Positions 42,814-55,319 of a stretch of 64,000 nucleotides of DNA are shown here, piece by piece. Each line of letters begins with the position of its first letter. Positions within the stretch are counted from its first letter, which is position 1. The translations under genes were made by a program, and so were the position numbers. This DNA is from Xenoacremonium recifei (Eukaryota > Ascomycota > Sordariomycetes > Hypocreales > Nectriaceae): the NCBI GenBank assembly GCA_012184525.1, contig WOFQ01000025.1:248001-312000 (forward strand), given 5' to 3'. Below the pieces are notes generated by a model, which had not been told where the DNA came from, did not search any database, and worked only from the letters and a program-made list of their open reading frames with translations.

Positions 42814-44486
42814 TCAAAGTGGCATAAACAAATTGGAACCCCGCCGTGATAGATGCATCCAATCCCAAGTTTCTCCTCTGTCTCTTGCGGGCCAGATCTG
42901 GTCTACACAAAATGACATTGTCTGATTTGCAGTTACAGTCGGTCGAGCACGACAGATATCTTTGAACTGCTTCGTCGCGATATCCCGGTCCTCCACTTGC
43001 TCGAGCTCACAGGCTGCAACAAACAGCGGCCACAATGAGAGCTTGATGTCTTCCGCTGTACCTGAAATGTGCATCATGACCTCGTAGGCCATGCTGAGAG
43101 CTATCTGATCTGCACTTGGAGAGCTCCCTGGACGGTTGAATATTCGGAATAGATAGAGAAGTGCAGCGGCTTTCCATGCCGCAGCGTGCAGGAGAAGTTT
43201 GCGAGACGTCTGCATCGACAGAGAGCTATCGTGTATGGGACGCCACACCACGAGTTGAGCTCGGATGGCTGCCTCTCTGTCCACCAACTCTGAGCGACAC
43301 GTTAAGAAGTCATTTGAGTCAATAATCATGTGCATTCCATCGTTGATGGAGCATCCGTCGAGGATAGCTTGCACATCCTCGGCAAGTGCTGCAAGCTTCG
43401 ATAGGATTGGGGTTAATGATGCTGTGAGGCCCAAGAGCCTATCTGCATGGCTCATAGAATACTCATCAAGCCATAGTGATGGACTGATACGCGGCCGTTG
43501 CATCCGAGCGAGTGATATGAGGAGATCCTGCCGAGCTACGCCACGGGCGAAGTATTTCGCTTCTACGCTCAACTCTTTGCCTGATCTGGTATGAAACTCT
43601 AAGATCAATGCAACGTTCTCGATGAGTGCCGGTAAAGTGTTGCCTTTGCTATCTGGTCGACGATCCGTGAGCTGTTACATCCTGTTAATAGTTGTTTCGT
43701 AGATGCAAGTGACTTTGCATGACAAACCTCAGCACCACATAACGCCAATAGTAGCAATAAGACCAACTCAAGGCTTCCACCATCTTCATTAACCGACCGC
43801 AAACGACTCAAAAGCCTCGTCTTACGATTCGAAACGAGCGCATTGCCAGTAGCTTCTTTGACGTAGTTCTCACCGATGGCACACAGTGACTCGCCGACGA
43901 CCGTAGGACTTTTTTGAAGGAGGGATATCACGGCTCCATTCATTTCATCGATGAAGAAGTCATTGTTCATAACAAACTCGGCAGGGTGTTTTAGAAAGTA
44001 AATCTCGATAAATGGTTTGTCTTCTGGGACGATCTCGCTCAACGGGATGAAGCTCGGTCCTACCAACGGCGATAGCCATTGAGTCGATATTTCCAGAATT
44101 GTTGTGGCGGTGGCTGTGGAATAATCTGCAGGATAGCCTACAACTGAATGACACCCCGACATCTCAGTCGATGCAGGGGAGTCTGCGATGGGCGATCTCT
44201 GTCCACGGAATGTTGAGCCGCCGTCCCCCGGCTCGTTGTCTGTTGCTGGCGCCCACGAAAGCTCGGATCGGCCTTCAGACCCGTCTTCGGAGGAACCGCC
44301 CGAGGCGGCCGAAATCACAGATGCTCGCCGCGCTCCAGCTCGAGCTGCTGATCGAGGCTGTGGAAGACGATAGCCTCTGCACTGTCGGCGTCGACGAGCA
44401 CAGGTGCCGCACGAGGGATGCACCTCATCGCACTTAACCTTGGCTTGCTTGCAGTCAATGCAACCGTTTCGTGATCGAGTGGCCAT
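42814..44486 (-). CDS. Zn2Cys6 transcription factor with Fungal_trans_2-like domain
   Basis: Nuclear regulator of 538 residues. Exons 44486-43728 and 43671-42814; the acceptor is the second of two AACAG sequences, which gives the open join GAELTDRRPDSKGNTLPALI. The cluster GCIDCKQAKVKCDEVHPSCGTC-ARRRRQCRGY starts at residue 8, a form (MxxRSRxGCxxCxxxKVKCDE) common to regulators with the Fungal_trans_2 domain. A Ser/Gly/Ala-rich disordered linker follows to about residue 110. The effector half is helical, with FIPLSEIVPEDKPFIEIYFLKHPAEFVMNNDFFIDEMN near its start and LWPLFVAACELEQVEDRDIA near its end. The Met at 44486 is preferred over upstream in-frame Mets because relatives begin just before the finger. 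Targets unknown; the ketopantoate-reductase-like gene is the nearest neighbour. Confidence 0.88.
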
Positions 44487-45084
44487 GTCCAGGAGGAGCG
44501 CGTGCTGCAAGTTGTCGGCGGGTTCGATCCAGTTCCCTGGGATTATCCTTATGCTATCAGCATCGAGCGGGGTTTGAAGGACAAGGAATGGATGGGCTGA
44601 TAGCCTCGTGGGAGAGCTCTTCATCAACTTGGCAAACCATCCCCACCGCATCCTTCCGGGGCGAGAGCCTGCCCCACTGAGAACTGATAACTTGGGGGGA
44701 TCCATGATCAAGATCGTCGAGACCAGGGGGAACTCAAAGCGCTCTTCTTATTGGGTCGTTTCCGGGAGTTTCTAGATAGCAAACAGCTGTCTCCTACGTG
44801 AGCTGGCCGAAGTGTTTTGCAATCTATTCATGTTGAACAAAGTCTCGGGAACGAATGCGACTAGCATAATGGCCAGATCCAGAACTGAAGATCTCCGGCT
44901 TCGGCGTACCAATTGATCGGAACGAACGTTAGAACCACAAATACCCCAGATTCTCATGTGACAAGATGATCAACTTGACTATGCTTATTAGCTCCGTCAT
45001 ATAACATTGCGAGTGTGTTTGGACGGTATGGCAAAGCAAATCCCGGCATGTCCAACTGGTCTGGAACGCAGGCCAAAGTTGAGT
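44487..45084. other. Intergenic region
   Basis: About 0.6 kb: promoter of the Zn2Cys6 gene and 3' region of the PNPOx-like gene, both on the minus strand. No element recognised. Confidence 0.5.
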
Positions 45085-46037
45085 TTATTGCGTTGCGGCG
45101 CTTTCAGAATGCGCTTGATGCTTGAGATTTCTGCTCCTGATATACTCTTTCAGATTACTTGTCACCTTCGCTCCCGGCGTCAGCCCACTCTCTATCGGTT
45201 CTCCTAGTTGATCCCACACTGGCACCACACCTGTCCAAGGTGGAATCTCGGAGTCCGCTCCGTCTACGTCCTTATGCCTGGGCTGGATCCCTGGAGGCCC
45301 CTTGCGGGTCTTGACAGACATGCTATCAATATTGACCTTAACCACATAGACTAGGCTGACCACAGCTGAGGACACGGGATTGACCTCTTCCCAACGATTT
45401 GCAACGATCTTGTTAGTTACGGCACGCATGATGGCCCTCTTCGCAATCTTTGACCGAACAGGCTCGCATGTCCCATGAATTGTGGCAGAACGGTAGTTGA
45501 AGGTATGGCCATTGGGTGCAGACGAAAGAGCGAGGCCGTCGACTTGAGAAGTTAGGTCTGATGCAACCTCCCCATACAAATGTGTCACATACCTTTGGTA
45601 GCAGTGATGCAGACCTTGACCTGGTCGCTGTGGGAATTGACAGGGTTGTCATTACTGTTTTCGTTGGCGTGTCCAATCTGCATGTCTCCGTTTTCTTCCC
45701 TTTCTCTGCTTGCTTTTCTCACCAATTCCATCAGCTTTGTGCTTGGGTGTCCATGCAGGTACACAGCAACGCTTCTCTGCTTCCTCGCGTCTTGTTGTTC
45801 GGCATATCCGTCAATTTCCGGCTCTTGATCCACTGGTGCATCCTCGTCTGGCTCCTCCATTATTAGCGCGATCATAGGCATACATGCTGGAAGCCCATCA
45901 ACAACGTAGGAAACGTGAGTTATGAAGCAGTCATCGAAAACCGCTTTGACGGACTCCAGGTCATATGTGCCACGATCGGGGTATCGACGAAGTCTTGATG
46001 CTTCCATCGTTATTTGCTTTTCGTAGACCAAAGGCAA
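45085..46037 (-). CDS. Pyridoxamine 5'-phosphate oxidase-like FMN-binding split-barrel protein
   Basis: Flavin-binding split-barrel protein of 300 residues (290 if the Met at 46007 is used). Exons 46037-45593 and 45542-45085, acceptor CTCAAG. The N-terminal half reads RYPDRGTYDLESVKAVFDDCFITHVSYVVDGLPACMPM, then YLHGHPSTKLMELVR, VCITATKVDGLALSSAPNGHTFNYRSATIHGTCEPV. This is the Pyridox_oxase_2 / flavin-nucleotide-binding arrangement in which GHPSTKL and the FNYRSATIHG strand line the FMN site. An acidic linker (EEPDEDAPVDQEPE) interrupts the barrel. Members may reduce small flavins, heme products or coenzymes; function here is unknown. It lies at the left edge of the BVMO-centred gene group and could supply a redox step or detoxification. 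There is no signal peptide. Confidence 0.85.
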
Positions 46038-46772
46038 CGTAATAGAAAATTCCGATGGATGCGAAACCGAAGACCAGCACGGGATGCCTTATAGGCGAGA
46101 GAAAGGTGGGAAATTAGTAATAGACACCATCTCAACTCTTTGCGTGGGTCAGCTCGCTGTTATTCTGGACTCGAGCATGCGACGGCTTTCATCGGCTAGC
46201 ACGCCAGGCTTATCTATGCTATCTCGTCCACATCCATACGGGTACGTATTTACGAAGAGGGGCCTCCAGTGACAAAACCTGAATATTAAGACAGATAGGA
46301 ATTTAGAAAAGCCTTTCTCAAATCTATCGGAACAAGCTGTGTATTCTAAACGTTCACGATTTCAGCTTGAACAAATATTTAGAAGAGGTCAGATCTTGTT
46401 CATGGCTGTGTTGAATGCAGGATGTTATTCCTCTTTCAAGAAGAGTTCTGCATGCTTTCATTACCATATTGCTCCGTTGAGGCTCGTGTTAGATCCCATT
46501 AGACACTAAGTAGAGGCCAGCGACTTACTGCTGTTCATGTGCACGATGGAAACGATCTCGCATGTGAGAAACACCATCCGCAATCCGGGTGTCTCAGAAC
46601 CACGACACGCTATGGACAATCACCCCGAACTTCTACTCAGTAGAGTCATATCAAGACCAGAAATTGTTCCATAGTACATGCGTTTCATCTCGCAATTCAC
46701 GGTACTAGTATTATCATACGCATGATGTAATGAGCTTTGTTATTGGCTTCATAAATCTTCGAAACCCCAATT
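46038..46772. other. Intergenic region
   Basis: About 0.73 kb, AT-rich. The 46084-46272 frame has no recognisable feature. Promoter of the PNPOx-like gene and 3' end of the SDR. Confidence 0.5.
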
Positions 46773-47947
46773 TTACTCCTTGTAAATTCGTACCTTGTAG
46801 TCATCAAGCCACTTGTCTTCAATGATCACAAGCTGAGCTTCTTGGTTCTTCTTGAGATATGCGTCCTCCGGTACATCTTTATAATCTTCTCTATCTATGT
46901 CCACAAATCCTTCCTTTGCAACGGATCTTGGCGTTATCATAAAAGAGCGGCCTTAAATCTATTAGTTCCAAGGATATTCAAGATATGAAAACATTCGGTC
47001 CGGAACTCACCGTTAATCGCTTTATCTGTCGCAATTCGCAGCATGCAGCCAGAGACGTCTTTCTGTTCTCCAAATTCCACTCCGTGGTCGATAAGCCATT
47101 TTTCATACTCTGCGGTACGAATAGCACTCTTGATCCAGCAAGGCGCAACGTAATTAATACGGATGCCTTGTTCAAAACTGGACCGCCGCGCTGTCCGCAT
47201 AAAGCCGCGCAGGCCATACTTTGTAGCAGTATACTCCCAATTTCCCTTATTACGATCAGGTTTGTCAAACAGCCTGGTTTCTTATTCACTTACCGGTGAA
47301 TCAATCCATGCTACCATGCTTCCTGTAATTATAAAGCAACGGTCTCTTTCTTCGTTTTCCGGCTGCTTACGGAAGTAATGGACTGCAAGCTTCCAAGTGT
47401 AAAAGGTGCCGTCCAAGTTGACACGTACAATATTGAGATCTGGCTTCACCGGTTCAGAGTTTGGGTCTAGATTGAAGTTACTTAGTATCAAATGATGGTT
47501 AACCAGCCATATCGGAAACTGTAAAGTTGACAGACTCGGCTTAGGAACGAGAAATAATCTCTACTTACCGTCCAGCGTCCAAAGACTATCCCCAGAACTT
47601 CGGCTAATGCCTGCATTTGCAATGACGACGTCAACAGTTTTACTAGGACTTCTTGTCTTTGCCGTCTCAAACATCGCTTTTTGTTCATCCCATTCTCGGA
47701 TGTCACATTTGACAAACACACACTTCTCGCCCCCAGCATTCATCTCTGCCTCAATTGACCGGCCGCGCTCCTCATTGACATCGGCAAATGTCACAAAAGC
47801 ACCAGCATCAATGAAATCTCTGACAAATACTTCGCCCATGCCATTGGCCCCTCCCGTTACGACGACGGATTTCCCACGAACATTTTCTAAGCTTGGAGGC
47901 ACCGTGTGGTCGACAGGACCTGAGTAAGTGTATCTTGGAAGAGGCAT
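46773..47947 (-). CDS. Short-chain dehydrogenase (15-hydroxyprostaglandin-dehydrogenase-like)
   Basis: NAD(H)-dependent alcohol dehydrogenase/ketoreductase of 321 residues. Exons 47947-47569, 47466-47293, 47244-47011, 46951-46773; two acceptors are AAG. Motifs: SVVVTGGANGMGEVF (TGxxxGxG), FADVNEERG with the acidic NAD-selecting residue, KCDIREWDEQ, VVIANAGIS, IITGSMVAWID (catalytic Ser) and YTATKYGLRGF (YxxxK, across intron 2). The last exon adds a long tail ending DDYKVRIYKE that the open frames alone would miss. HPGD-like SDRs oxidise hydroxy groups on varied lipophilic substrates. Divergent from the first BVMO by about 530 bp, so an alcohol-to-ketone step feeding that enzyme, or oxidation of the product alcohol, is plausible. 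Confidence 0.9.
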
Positions 47948-48477
47948 TTTAAGCTAGAGAAAAAAATTATGATCAACGCGATAAGTTTTAACAAGTCAAG
48001 GGCTTTCCGCGACCCAAGTCATAGATAATGATAGGAACCCCATTCATAGATCCCTTCAATCGCGAACATCGCCGCCAACCCCGCACTTCACTCTGGTGCT
48101 CGGCAATTCCGGATTCGGATAGCCGCCGCAGACATTCTATTGAGCCCAGCATTCAGTACTGGAATCGTTTTGCCTATGCGCCCGGCTAGCTAATTCGAAC
48201 AGCGTCGGTACAGTTGTAGGTGATTGCCTATCCTATACCGAACCTTCTTTGCCCTAGTCTAAAACAACGTACGATACAACGCCAATCTCATTCTTAGATG
48301 GCGCATGCCGAATCAAGGACAGGCACTTAAAGAAGGCTCGCTTGAGAACTTGATCGACTCAGGACAAGGGCTCAAGGATACTACTATTCTCGGGCTTGAC
48401 AGGCTTCTTCTGTGAGCTTGAAGTTCTCCTATTCTCCTCCTCTTTCGTTCTTTTCAAGTCATTCGTCTCGTGGCAAG
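47948..48477. other. Bidirectional promoter region, SDR / first BVMO
   Basis: About 530 bp shared by divergent genes. An imperfect AATTCCGGATTCGGAT stretch near 48105 is the only notable motif; significance unknown. Confidence 0.5.
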
Positions 48478-50505
48478 ATGACGGCCTTTGTCGAGCCACC
48501 AGCCATTAGGGCGCCCGCGGCTTCCAACTCGGAAGACCTGTCACGCGTGCCAGCTACAGAGTTGCCTGAAGTCGTCTCTAATAGGGATGACCTGAGGGAA
48601 GCTGCAAATTCCACCCAAATCAATGGTGTTCCAGCAGACCCATTCCAGCTGAGCCCCCATTTCGCCTATACCCCAAGGAAGATCAAGGTCGTCACCATCG
48701 GGGCTGGTTTCTCAGGCCTTCTGATGGCCCATAAGTTCCAGCATCGGTTCCCTGAGATGCAAGACATCGTTGAGCATAAGATCTTCGAGGCCCGGAGCGA
48801 CGTTGGCGGCACTTGGCTCGCAAACCACTACCCTGGTGTGCAATGCGACGTGCCCGCGCACATATATGTACGTAAATCCCCAAAACCAGCAGCACCTCGG
48901 ACGGCCACTCACAGCAGTTAGGCATTTCCTTTTGACCCGAACCCAGACTGGGAAAGGTTCTATGCAAGTGGAGAGGATATCTTAAACTACATCAAACACA
49001 CGGTGAAGAAATGGAGTTTGGACCGTGACTTGTACCTCAACACCAAGGTTGTCGGTGCTCATTGGCAAAGTGACTCAGGGAAATGGAAAGTCACTGTCGA
49101 GCATGAGGGTCAATATCGTGATGAGGAGTGTCATGTACTAATTTCGGCTCAGGGTGTCTTGGTGTATGTGATCCTTTCGACCTTCCAATATTTTGACCCC
49201 CAAGCTGACCGCCAATAGCCATGAATCGTGGCCAGATATCAAAGGCCTACGCACCTTCAAGGGACACATCACTCACTCCGCAAGTTGGGATCACTCCTTC
49301 GATTATTCCAACAAGCGTATTGTGGTGATAGGCAATGGGTCTTCAGGCATTCAGATTGTTCCGCAGATGGTGAAGCTGCCTGGCACTGATGTTTTGAATG
49401 TAGTCCGAGGTCCTGCTTGGGTATACTACAGAGCGCCCCCGTCAAAGCATCTTGGAAGGGATGACGACGACCCCAATCCAAAGTATACAGAGGAAGAAAG
49501 GAAGAAATTCCAGGACCCCGAATACCATCTTCAGCATAGAAAAGGCATCATATCTCGTACGAATAAGTCCTTCTACATTTTCAGGAAGGGCAAGAATAAC
49601 GACGAGGGTATGAGATTGGCCGCTGAGCAAATGGCTGAGAAGCTCAATCACGACCCGGTTCTCTGCGAAAAGTTGATTCCTAAGTGGCAACTTGGATGTC
49701 GCCGTATAACTCCAGGCCCGGGCTATTTAGAGTCTTTCCTGAAGCCGAACTGCCATCTCACCAATAGTCCAATTACTGAAGTCACCGAGGCTGGCATCAC
49801 TTTCGCCGATGGGTCAACCTATGAGTGCGACGTCAGTAAGTGACACCTTCCCCGGAAGCTTCTTACGAGTCTTCACATCGCAAGTCGGTGAGTCTAACAA
49901 ATTATGCAGTTGTATGTGCTACTGGTTTCGACGTATCTCACAGGCCAAGGTATCCCGTCGTAGGGTTGGAAGATCGCGATCTTCAGAAAGCCTGGGCCGA
50001 GGATCCCGAATCTTACATATCCGTAGCAGTCCCTAAGATTCCTAACTACTTCATGATGATGGGGCCTAACTGCCTTGGCGGACATGGTTCACTTGTCGAG
50101 TCTCTGAACTGGACTGGTGACTATTTCGTGAAATGGATCAAGAAGATGTCCACAGAAGATATAAAGTACGTCCATCCAAAGCAAGACAAGGTTGAAGCCT
50201 TTGGAAAATACACCGACGAGATTCACAAGACTCTCGTATGGAGTGGTGGTTGTAAGAGTTGGTACAAGCGAAATCGGGTGGATGGGCGAGTCACTGCTTT
50301 ATTCGGAGGGAGTGCACACCTCTTCCACCGACTGCTCACCGACATTCGTGGGGAAGACTTTGAGATCGTGTATAACACTTCTAATTGCTTTCGATTTATG
50401 GGTAACGGGTTTACAGAGTTTGAGATGGACCCGAAGAGTGACTTGTCGTGGTATGTTGAGAAGGCGGAAGTGTTACGAGAGAAGGACTGCAATGGAACGG
50501 CTTAG
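48478..50505 (+). CDS. Baeyer-Villiger-type flavin monooxygenase (BVMO 1)
   Basis: FAD- and NADPH-dependent monooxygenase of 614 residues inserting oxygen next to a ketone to give an ester or lactone. Exons 48478-48867, 48922-49163, 49219-49835, 49910-50505. First Rossmann VVTIGAGFSGLLMAHKF near residue 75, then ARSDVGGTWLANHYPGVQCD, the BVMO fingerprint FKGHITHSASWD (FxGxxxHxxxW-D) near residue 224, second Rossmann VVIGNGSSGIQ near 250, and the C-terminal VCATGFDVSHRPRYP with the ATG motif. The Trp-Asp ending of the fingerprint and the N-terminal extension place it with fungal long-form BVMO-like proteins rather than classic cyclohexanone monooxygenases. An upstream in-frame Met at 48412 lies in leader sequence. 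Substrate unknown; surrounding ADH, SDRs and hydrolases support a degradative pathway. Confidence 0.93.
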
Positions 50506-50770
50506 AAGTACACCAAGCTTTTTAGACCAATTATCAACCAGAGTCATATTTTGCTTCAATCATTCCCGATGCAGTGTTTAGCTCCTTAGGCAAAGCATCA
50601 TTAGTTCATATGATATAAAAGGCCAATGTGTAGTAATCATCTTAACGATGGCTTTGTACACAACCCCGCATCAAACTATATGAGATATTTGAACAAGTAT
50701 TTCTACCGCCATATCATCTCCCAGGGAGCTAGTAAATCATCTGACAGACTTCTCAAAAGAAAAATTTATC

Positions 50771-52998
50771 TTAGGCATTGAAAGCGTCTATCGAGTCGAA
50801 AGTCATGTCAAATATGTCTAGCGGATAGTCCGAGAAGGGTTCCAGAAGATCTTGATACTGATGCAACACTGTTTCATGGACCAAAGCGTTATCCGGGGAG
50901 GGAAAGGCAGTCGTCCTCGTACCAAGCTCCTTGTCGTTGATCAGACACTCTGCGATCCGGCTCGTCTGTCGAGTGACAAAGGGAAACAGTAATGACCAGT
51001 CGAAATTGTCCGGTTCAAATGAGCTCTGGGGCGGAAGATTCAACAGCTCATCAGTATGCACGGCTTCATTGCCCGGCACTTGCGCATCGGAAGCCAAGCC
51101 GGCTGTTGTTCCTGGCCTCTGAGTTTGAGGAGCCGATGGGCGAGTTTTCCGAAGGCGATCAAACCCTTGCCGAATAACATTTGCCGAAGCCCACATCTGT
51201 TGGAGCTGGCTGACGGCGTGAGTCAAGACATCCAATCCCTCCTCAGCTTCTGAAGCGAGTTGAGGAAGACGGCGCGCCTGTAGAAGGGGAATAAAGGCGG
51301 TACCGCAGTACCAGCAAGTAATCGCCATCAGGAATCTAGCATTTCCTCGAGACAGGACATCTCTCAGAATACGGGCTACACAAGAAGCAGCCAGGATAGC
51401 TGGAGGGAATGCTTGGGGGAGATCGTGGGCTGAACGCTTGAGATGGAGGATGACTACAGTCGTGAGGTATGGTAGATAGAGTTGGTGGATGTCTCGATCA
51501 AAGGTACCCGTCCGACTTGAACCTATTGGGAGCTGCAGATCTGGTGGCAGTGACTGCACCCAGTCAACCAATTCTTGGCGTAGGTCGACTGGGAATGGAT
51601 GCGAGGATGAGCTCGACGATCTCGATAAGGCCTTAGAAATCTTGCCGATAATGGCACAGAGGCGGACCCAATAGATGAATATTCGCCCTTTGCGCTGTAG
51701 AATAGGGTCATCAGGGAAGTCTGATGGTTGGGGTTCCTGGATGTTTGCATCTTCTGGATCTATAATGCAAGGCTTGCTCTGGCATAGAGACGTGAGACGT
51801 TCTCTGGCCTATTTTGGACAGTACTGTTAGCATTATAACTTGCGTTTGAGGGCTGTCAACTTACAAATGCTGTCCACCATATCCTCCTGCGAAGACTGAG
51901 ATCCATTTGACTCCGCAAAGGATGGTTCACACTAGGCTCCCGATGAATATTCATCTGCTGGGCATGCCGTATGATGACCGATGTCCACCACCAGGAGGCA
52001 TGCTTGTGAACTGTGGATGGGGGGCGAGGAGCCCACCAGTAGAAGAGGGCTATCGACTTGAGCGCGGTCAAAGCATCAGCTTCCTCGTCTTCGTAGAATA
52101 TTCGTCTTGCCTTGTCATAGTACGCTGCAGGGCCCTCGTGCGGGATCAAGGGTGGCTGGATGTGACTTGCAGCCAGGGCCACGGCATTTGCGAGCATCGG
52201 GGATCGCTTCATGTCTCCTGAGAGGGTGTCGGGATCAAGTACGGGACACCATGGGTAACAGTACTCGAAATATGTCTCGGAGAAGCTTTGTTGCAAAACT
52301 TGGTTCTTCGGGTCGGATATCCGGAATCCAGCGTCAATATTGGCAACAATTTCTTGTTGCTCGGCATCAAACTGGTTCTCAGGGCCATAGACTTGAAGAA
52401 ATCCGGTGTCAACATCTCCGGAATGACTACGTCCAACGCCCTCGGTCGGAGAGGTGCCTGACAAGGCCTGATTAGGATGTAAAGTATCTGACGCCGCAAC
52501 TTCATTCAAAAAGTCGTGTGAGGAGAGTAATTGCGACTGCATGGGGGAGACAGATTCTGCGTGATTGTCGTCCTGGACAGTAGCAACCTCGATACATGCC
52601 ACCTGTGGCGGATCAGGTACTCCCGAGGGCTCCACGACATCGGGACCAAGGGTTGGAGACTGCACGGATGGCGAACCAGCCGTAGAGTCTTGGCCATGCT
52701 CATCTTGTCGCTGTTTCATTCCCCCCAGCCGTCTGCGCGGCCTCCCCCTTTTTGACGGACGCAGCAGGCACTCTCTCTCCTGCGTGTTGCAATTGGAGCA
52801 TTTGACGTGTCCATCTTTGTTGCGGCTCTGTGGGAGGATAAGTCAATGGCTGGAGTCTCATTGAACAGCATCGGAGCTACACACCTGCAGATCACATTTG
52901 ATCTTCTTAGAGTGGCAGAACATGCAAACCAGCTCAGCCCGCTTCCGCTTAGGCTGACGGGCTGTGAAGTGGAGCCAGGTCCCGACCATTTCCGTCAT
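50771..52998 (-). CDS. Zn2Cys6 transcription factor (cutinase-factor/FarA-like finger)
   Basis: Nuclear regulator of about 704 residues (start taken at 52998; 52989 and 53094 are alternatives). Exons 52998-52885, 52827-51865, 51808-50771. The finger is split by intron 1: VCMFCHSKKIKCDLQ joined to SRNKDGHVKCSNCNTQEREC, giving C-x2-C-x6-C-x12-C-x2-C-x6-C, then a basic RPSKRGRPRRR patch. The long 12-residue loop recalls CTF1/FarA-like regulators of lipid and cutin breakdown. The fungal_trans domain follows: FSETYFEYCYPWCPVLDPDTL, SIALFYWWAPRPPSTVHKHASWWW, RRRIWWTAFARERLTSL and KPCIIDPEDANI. Situated in the middle of the BVMO-centred group between the first BVMO and the permease, it is the obvious candidate pathway regulator. 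Confidence 0.9.
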
Positions 52999-53538
52999 CT
53001 TCGGCAATGCAAACACGGCGAATACCTGGCTGGGAGGCGGTCGAAGATACACACGATGTAGGAGTCCCCGGGAGACAAGATCCAAAGGGGGCAATGCAGA
53101 TTAAAAGAGATAGCCGGGCTCCAGAAGCGACGCAACCCCGCACTGCTAAACTTCGGCTAATTGGCAACGGGGAGATGAGATTCCGGGGAATGCGGGGGCC
53201 ATACGTAAGTCTTCTTTCTGGCTACCCTACATTATCTTGTCGCATTAATCGTGTCTTCAATAGAGAATGAATTGGGATGACCTGAGGCTCTGAAACATTT
53301 CCATGACGCGGTATATCACATAATAATATCTCTAGCCACGTTCGAAACGTTATTAAATTGCTACACACGTAGATGCTCTCATTCCAAACACGTTTCAGTT
53401 CACACGGCTCAATTACTAAGATCTCGATCAGAAATATTGCAATCCTGTCAGCAGTCATAGCTTGAAGCAATTCCAGTCATTCAAAGAATGTATCGGAATT
53501 GCGGGTTCTGCGTGAATTAGTTCATCGCACTACTGCGT
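52999..53538. other. Intergenic region
   Basis: About 540 bp: promoter of the Zn2Cys6 gene and 3' side of the permease gene. It contains the small inverted repeat ATTCCGGGGAAT at 53180-53191. Confidence 0.5.
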
Positions 53539-55319
53539 TTAATTAAGGGGACTGCAACATACTTTCATATCAGTCAAGTCGTCCTCGTACGCGTTGTCGA
53601 AGCCTTCCGAAATACCAGCTTTATCGCGTCGACGGTTTTGCCAGACACACAAACCACGGTAGACTAGTGCGAGAAGGCCGGCAATGATTGAGGTCACGAC
53701 GACGACAATGAAGCCAGGTTCATAGCGAGGAGCATCCTTTGGTTTGAAGACGAGAGGACCCACGAAATTGCCTACGAAGAGAATTTGGTCAGCACTGATG
53801 CAAGTAGAGACGAGAGAACCTGTTAACAGCCACGAGAGGGACCTACCAAGACAATACCCGATATACAAGCCAGAAGAAGCGATAGATCGCTTAGTATAGC
53901 CTGCAGTATTCGCAATCTGGAGGCCCATGAGTACGGCGTATCCGCCCCCTACCGATGGTAGAATAAATACACCAAAGAGCAGTCCCCCTGTTGCGGACAT
54001 GGGCAACAGCCAGAGCAAGAGCGCGGCTAGAACTGTTCCCATCTGAGCGATAAAGACGAGGTACGATCGCAGGCCCTTGAAACGGTACGCGAGATACGGC
54101 ATGAGGAGCTGCATTGTACCGGCATAAGCACCGGCTGGCATCATGAGAAGGAGCGAGTTGAGCGTGCTGAATCCGAAGCCGTTAATGATGATCGGTGCGA
54201 AGGTTGAAATAGGTCCGTTGGCAATCATCGACAGGAATGCTACAGAAAAGCCAATCCAGAACTTCAGATCCATCAACAGCTCTCTGATTTGGTCAACCTT
54301 GAGATGGGTGTTACGGACGCCCGAGTTGTTTGTTCGCAGGCGTGCGACCATGATATATCGTTCTCTCGTATTAAACCCTTTGGCCCGAATGGGGTCCGGG
54401 GGAAGAACAAAGAAGAGAATAAGACCCCACACAATAGTGATGGCCCCTGCGAAGTAGTACATATACCTCCAGGATGAGACACCTCCGTTGATGAGGCCGA
54501 AGCCGTAGTTGATTAGAGGGCTTACAATGGACACGTATCCGGTACAGCTATACCAAATACTACGGATATTTGTCAGGGATGTTTGACTATGAGCCGACGC
54601 GACGGAGTACCGGTGTTACTTACCCCATACGCATTGCTTGTTCATTCTTTTTGTAGAAACTGCCCTATATACCGTCCATTTGTAAGTCCCTCACGTGGTG
54701 TGACGAGGAGACCGGAGTACAGTGACTGACCACAATGAGCATGAACATGGGACTAATGCCACTTTCAAGCAGTCCCAAGAAGAAGCGTTGGGTGTATAGA
54801 GTCTTGTAATCTTTGCAGACTACAGTCAAGATGAGGCAGATACCCCATATAGTGACAATGCCGGAAGCCACACGTTCAATGGGGAAGCGCTGTGCGAGGA
54901 TCATAGCGGGGTAACTTCCCACGATGAATCCCAAGTAGAATATGGAGGCCGAGAAGGAGTAGTAGTTCCCTTCAAGCAGACCTAGATCTTCTCGTAGTCC
55001 GAAGAGAGCCTAATGATACGTTAGCAATTTAAGGCACGAGGCCGTGAAAGGCAAAACTTGCAGCTTGCGAGAGCATTCCCTTGTCATAGTATTGGAGGCC
55101 ATAAGTCATGCAGAGGACTGGCATGAGCCTCCAGTCAATCTTGCGGCGAAGCTTTTTCTCTTCGGCCTCGGTCCAAGATTCGTCGCCATCGTAGGCCTGC
55201 AACACCCTGACGGCTTCGTCCCGATGGACTGTGTCGACAGTCTTCACAGGTCGAATGGAACCAGTCTCGGCTGCATCTTCAGCCTGCTGAATAGGAGTTT
55301 CTTTGATCGAGCCTGTCAT
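53539..55319 (-). CDS. MFS permease, Dal5/allantoate family, with a GC-AG first intron
   Basis: Plasma-membrane transporter of 507 residues with about 12 transmembrane segments. Exons 55319-55062, 55009-54731, 54664-54624, 54559-53847, 53771-53539. The first intron begins GCAAGT instead of GT; using it gives the family sequence YYDKGMLSQAALFGLREDLGL, and no GT donor does. Other marks: RRKIDWRLMPVLCMTYGLQY, QRFFLGLLESGISPMFMLIV, FYKKNEQAMRMGIWYS, VLPPDPIRAKGFNTRERY, and the late NTAGYTKRSIASSGLYIGYCLGNFVGPLVF. The Dal5 family carries carboxylates and related anions. Divergent from the MBL-fold gene and flanked by the cluster regulator, it probably imports the pathway substrate, or exports a product. 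Confidence 0.93.
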
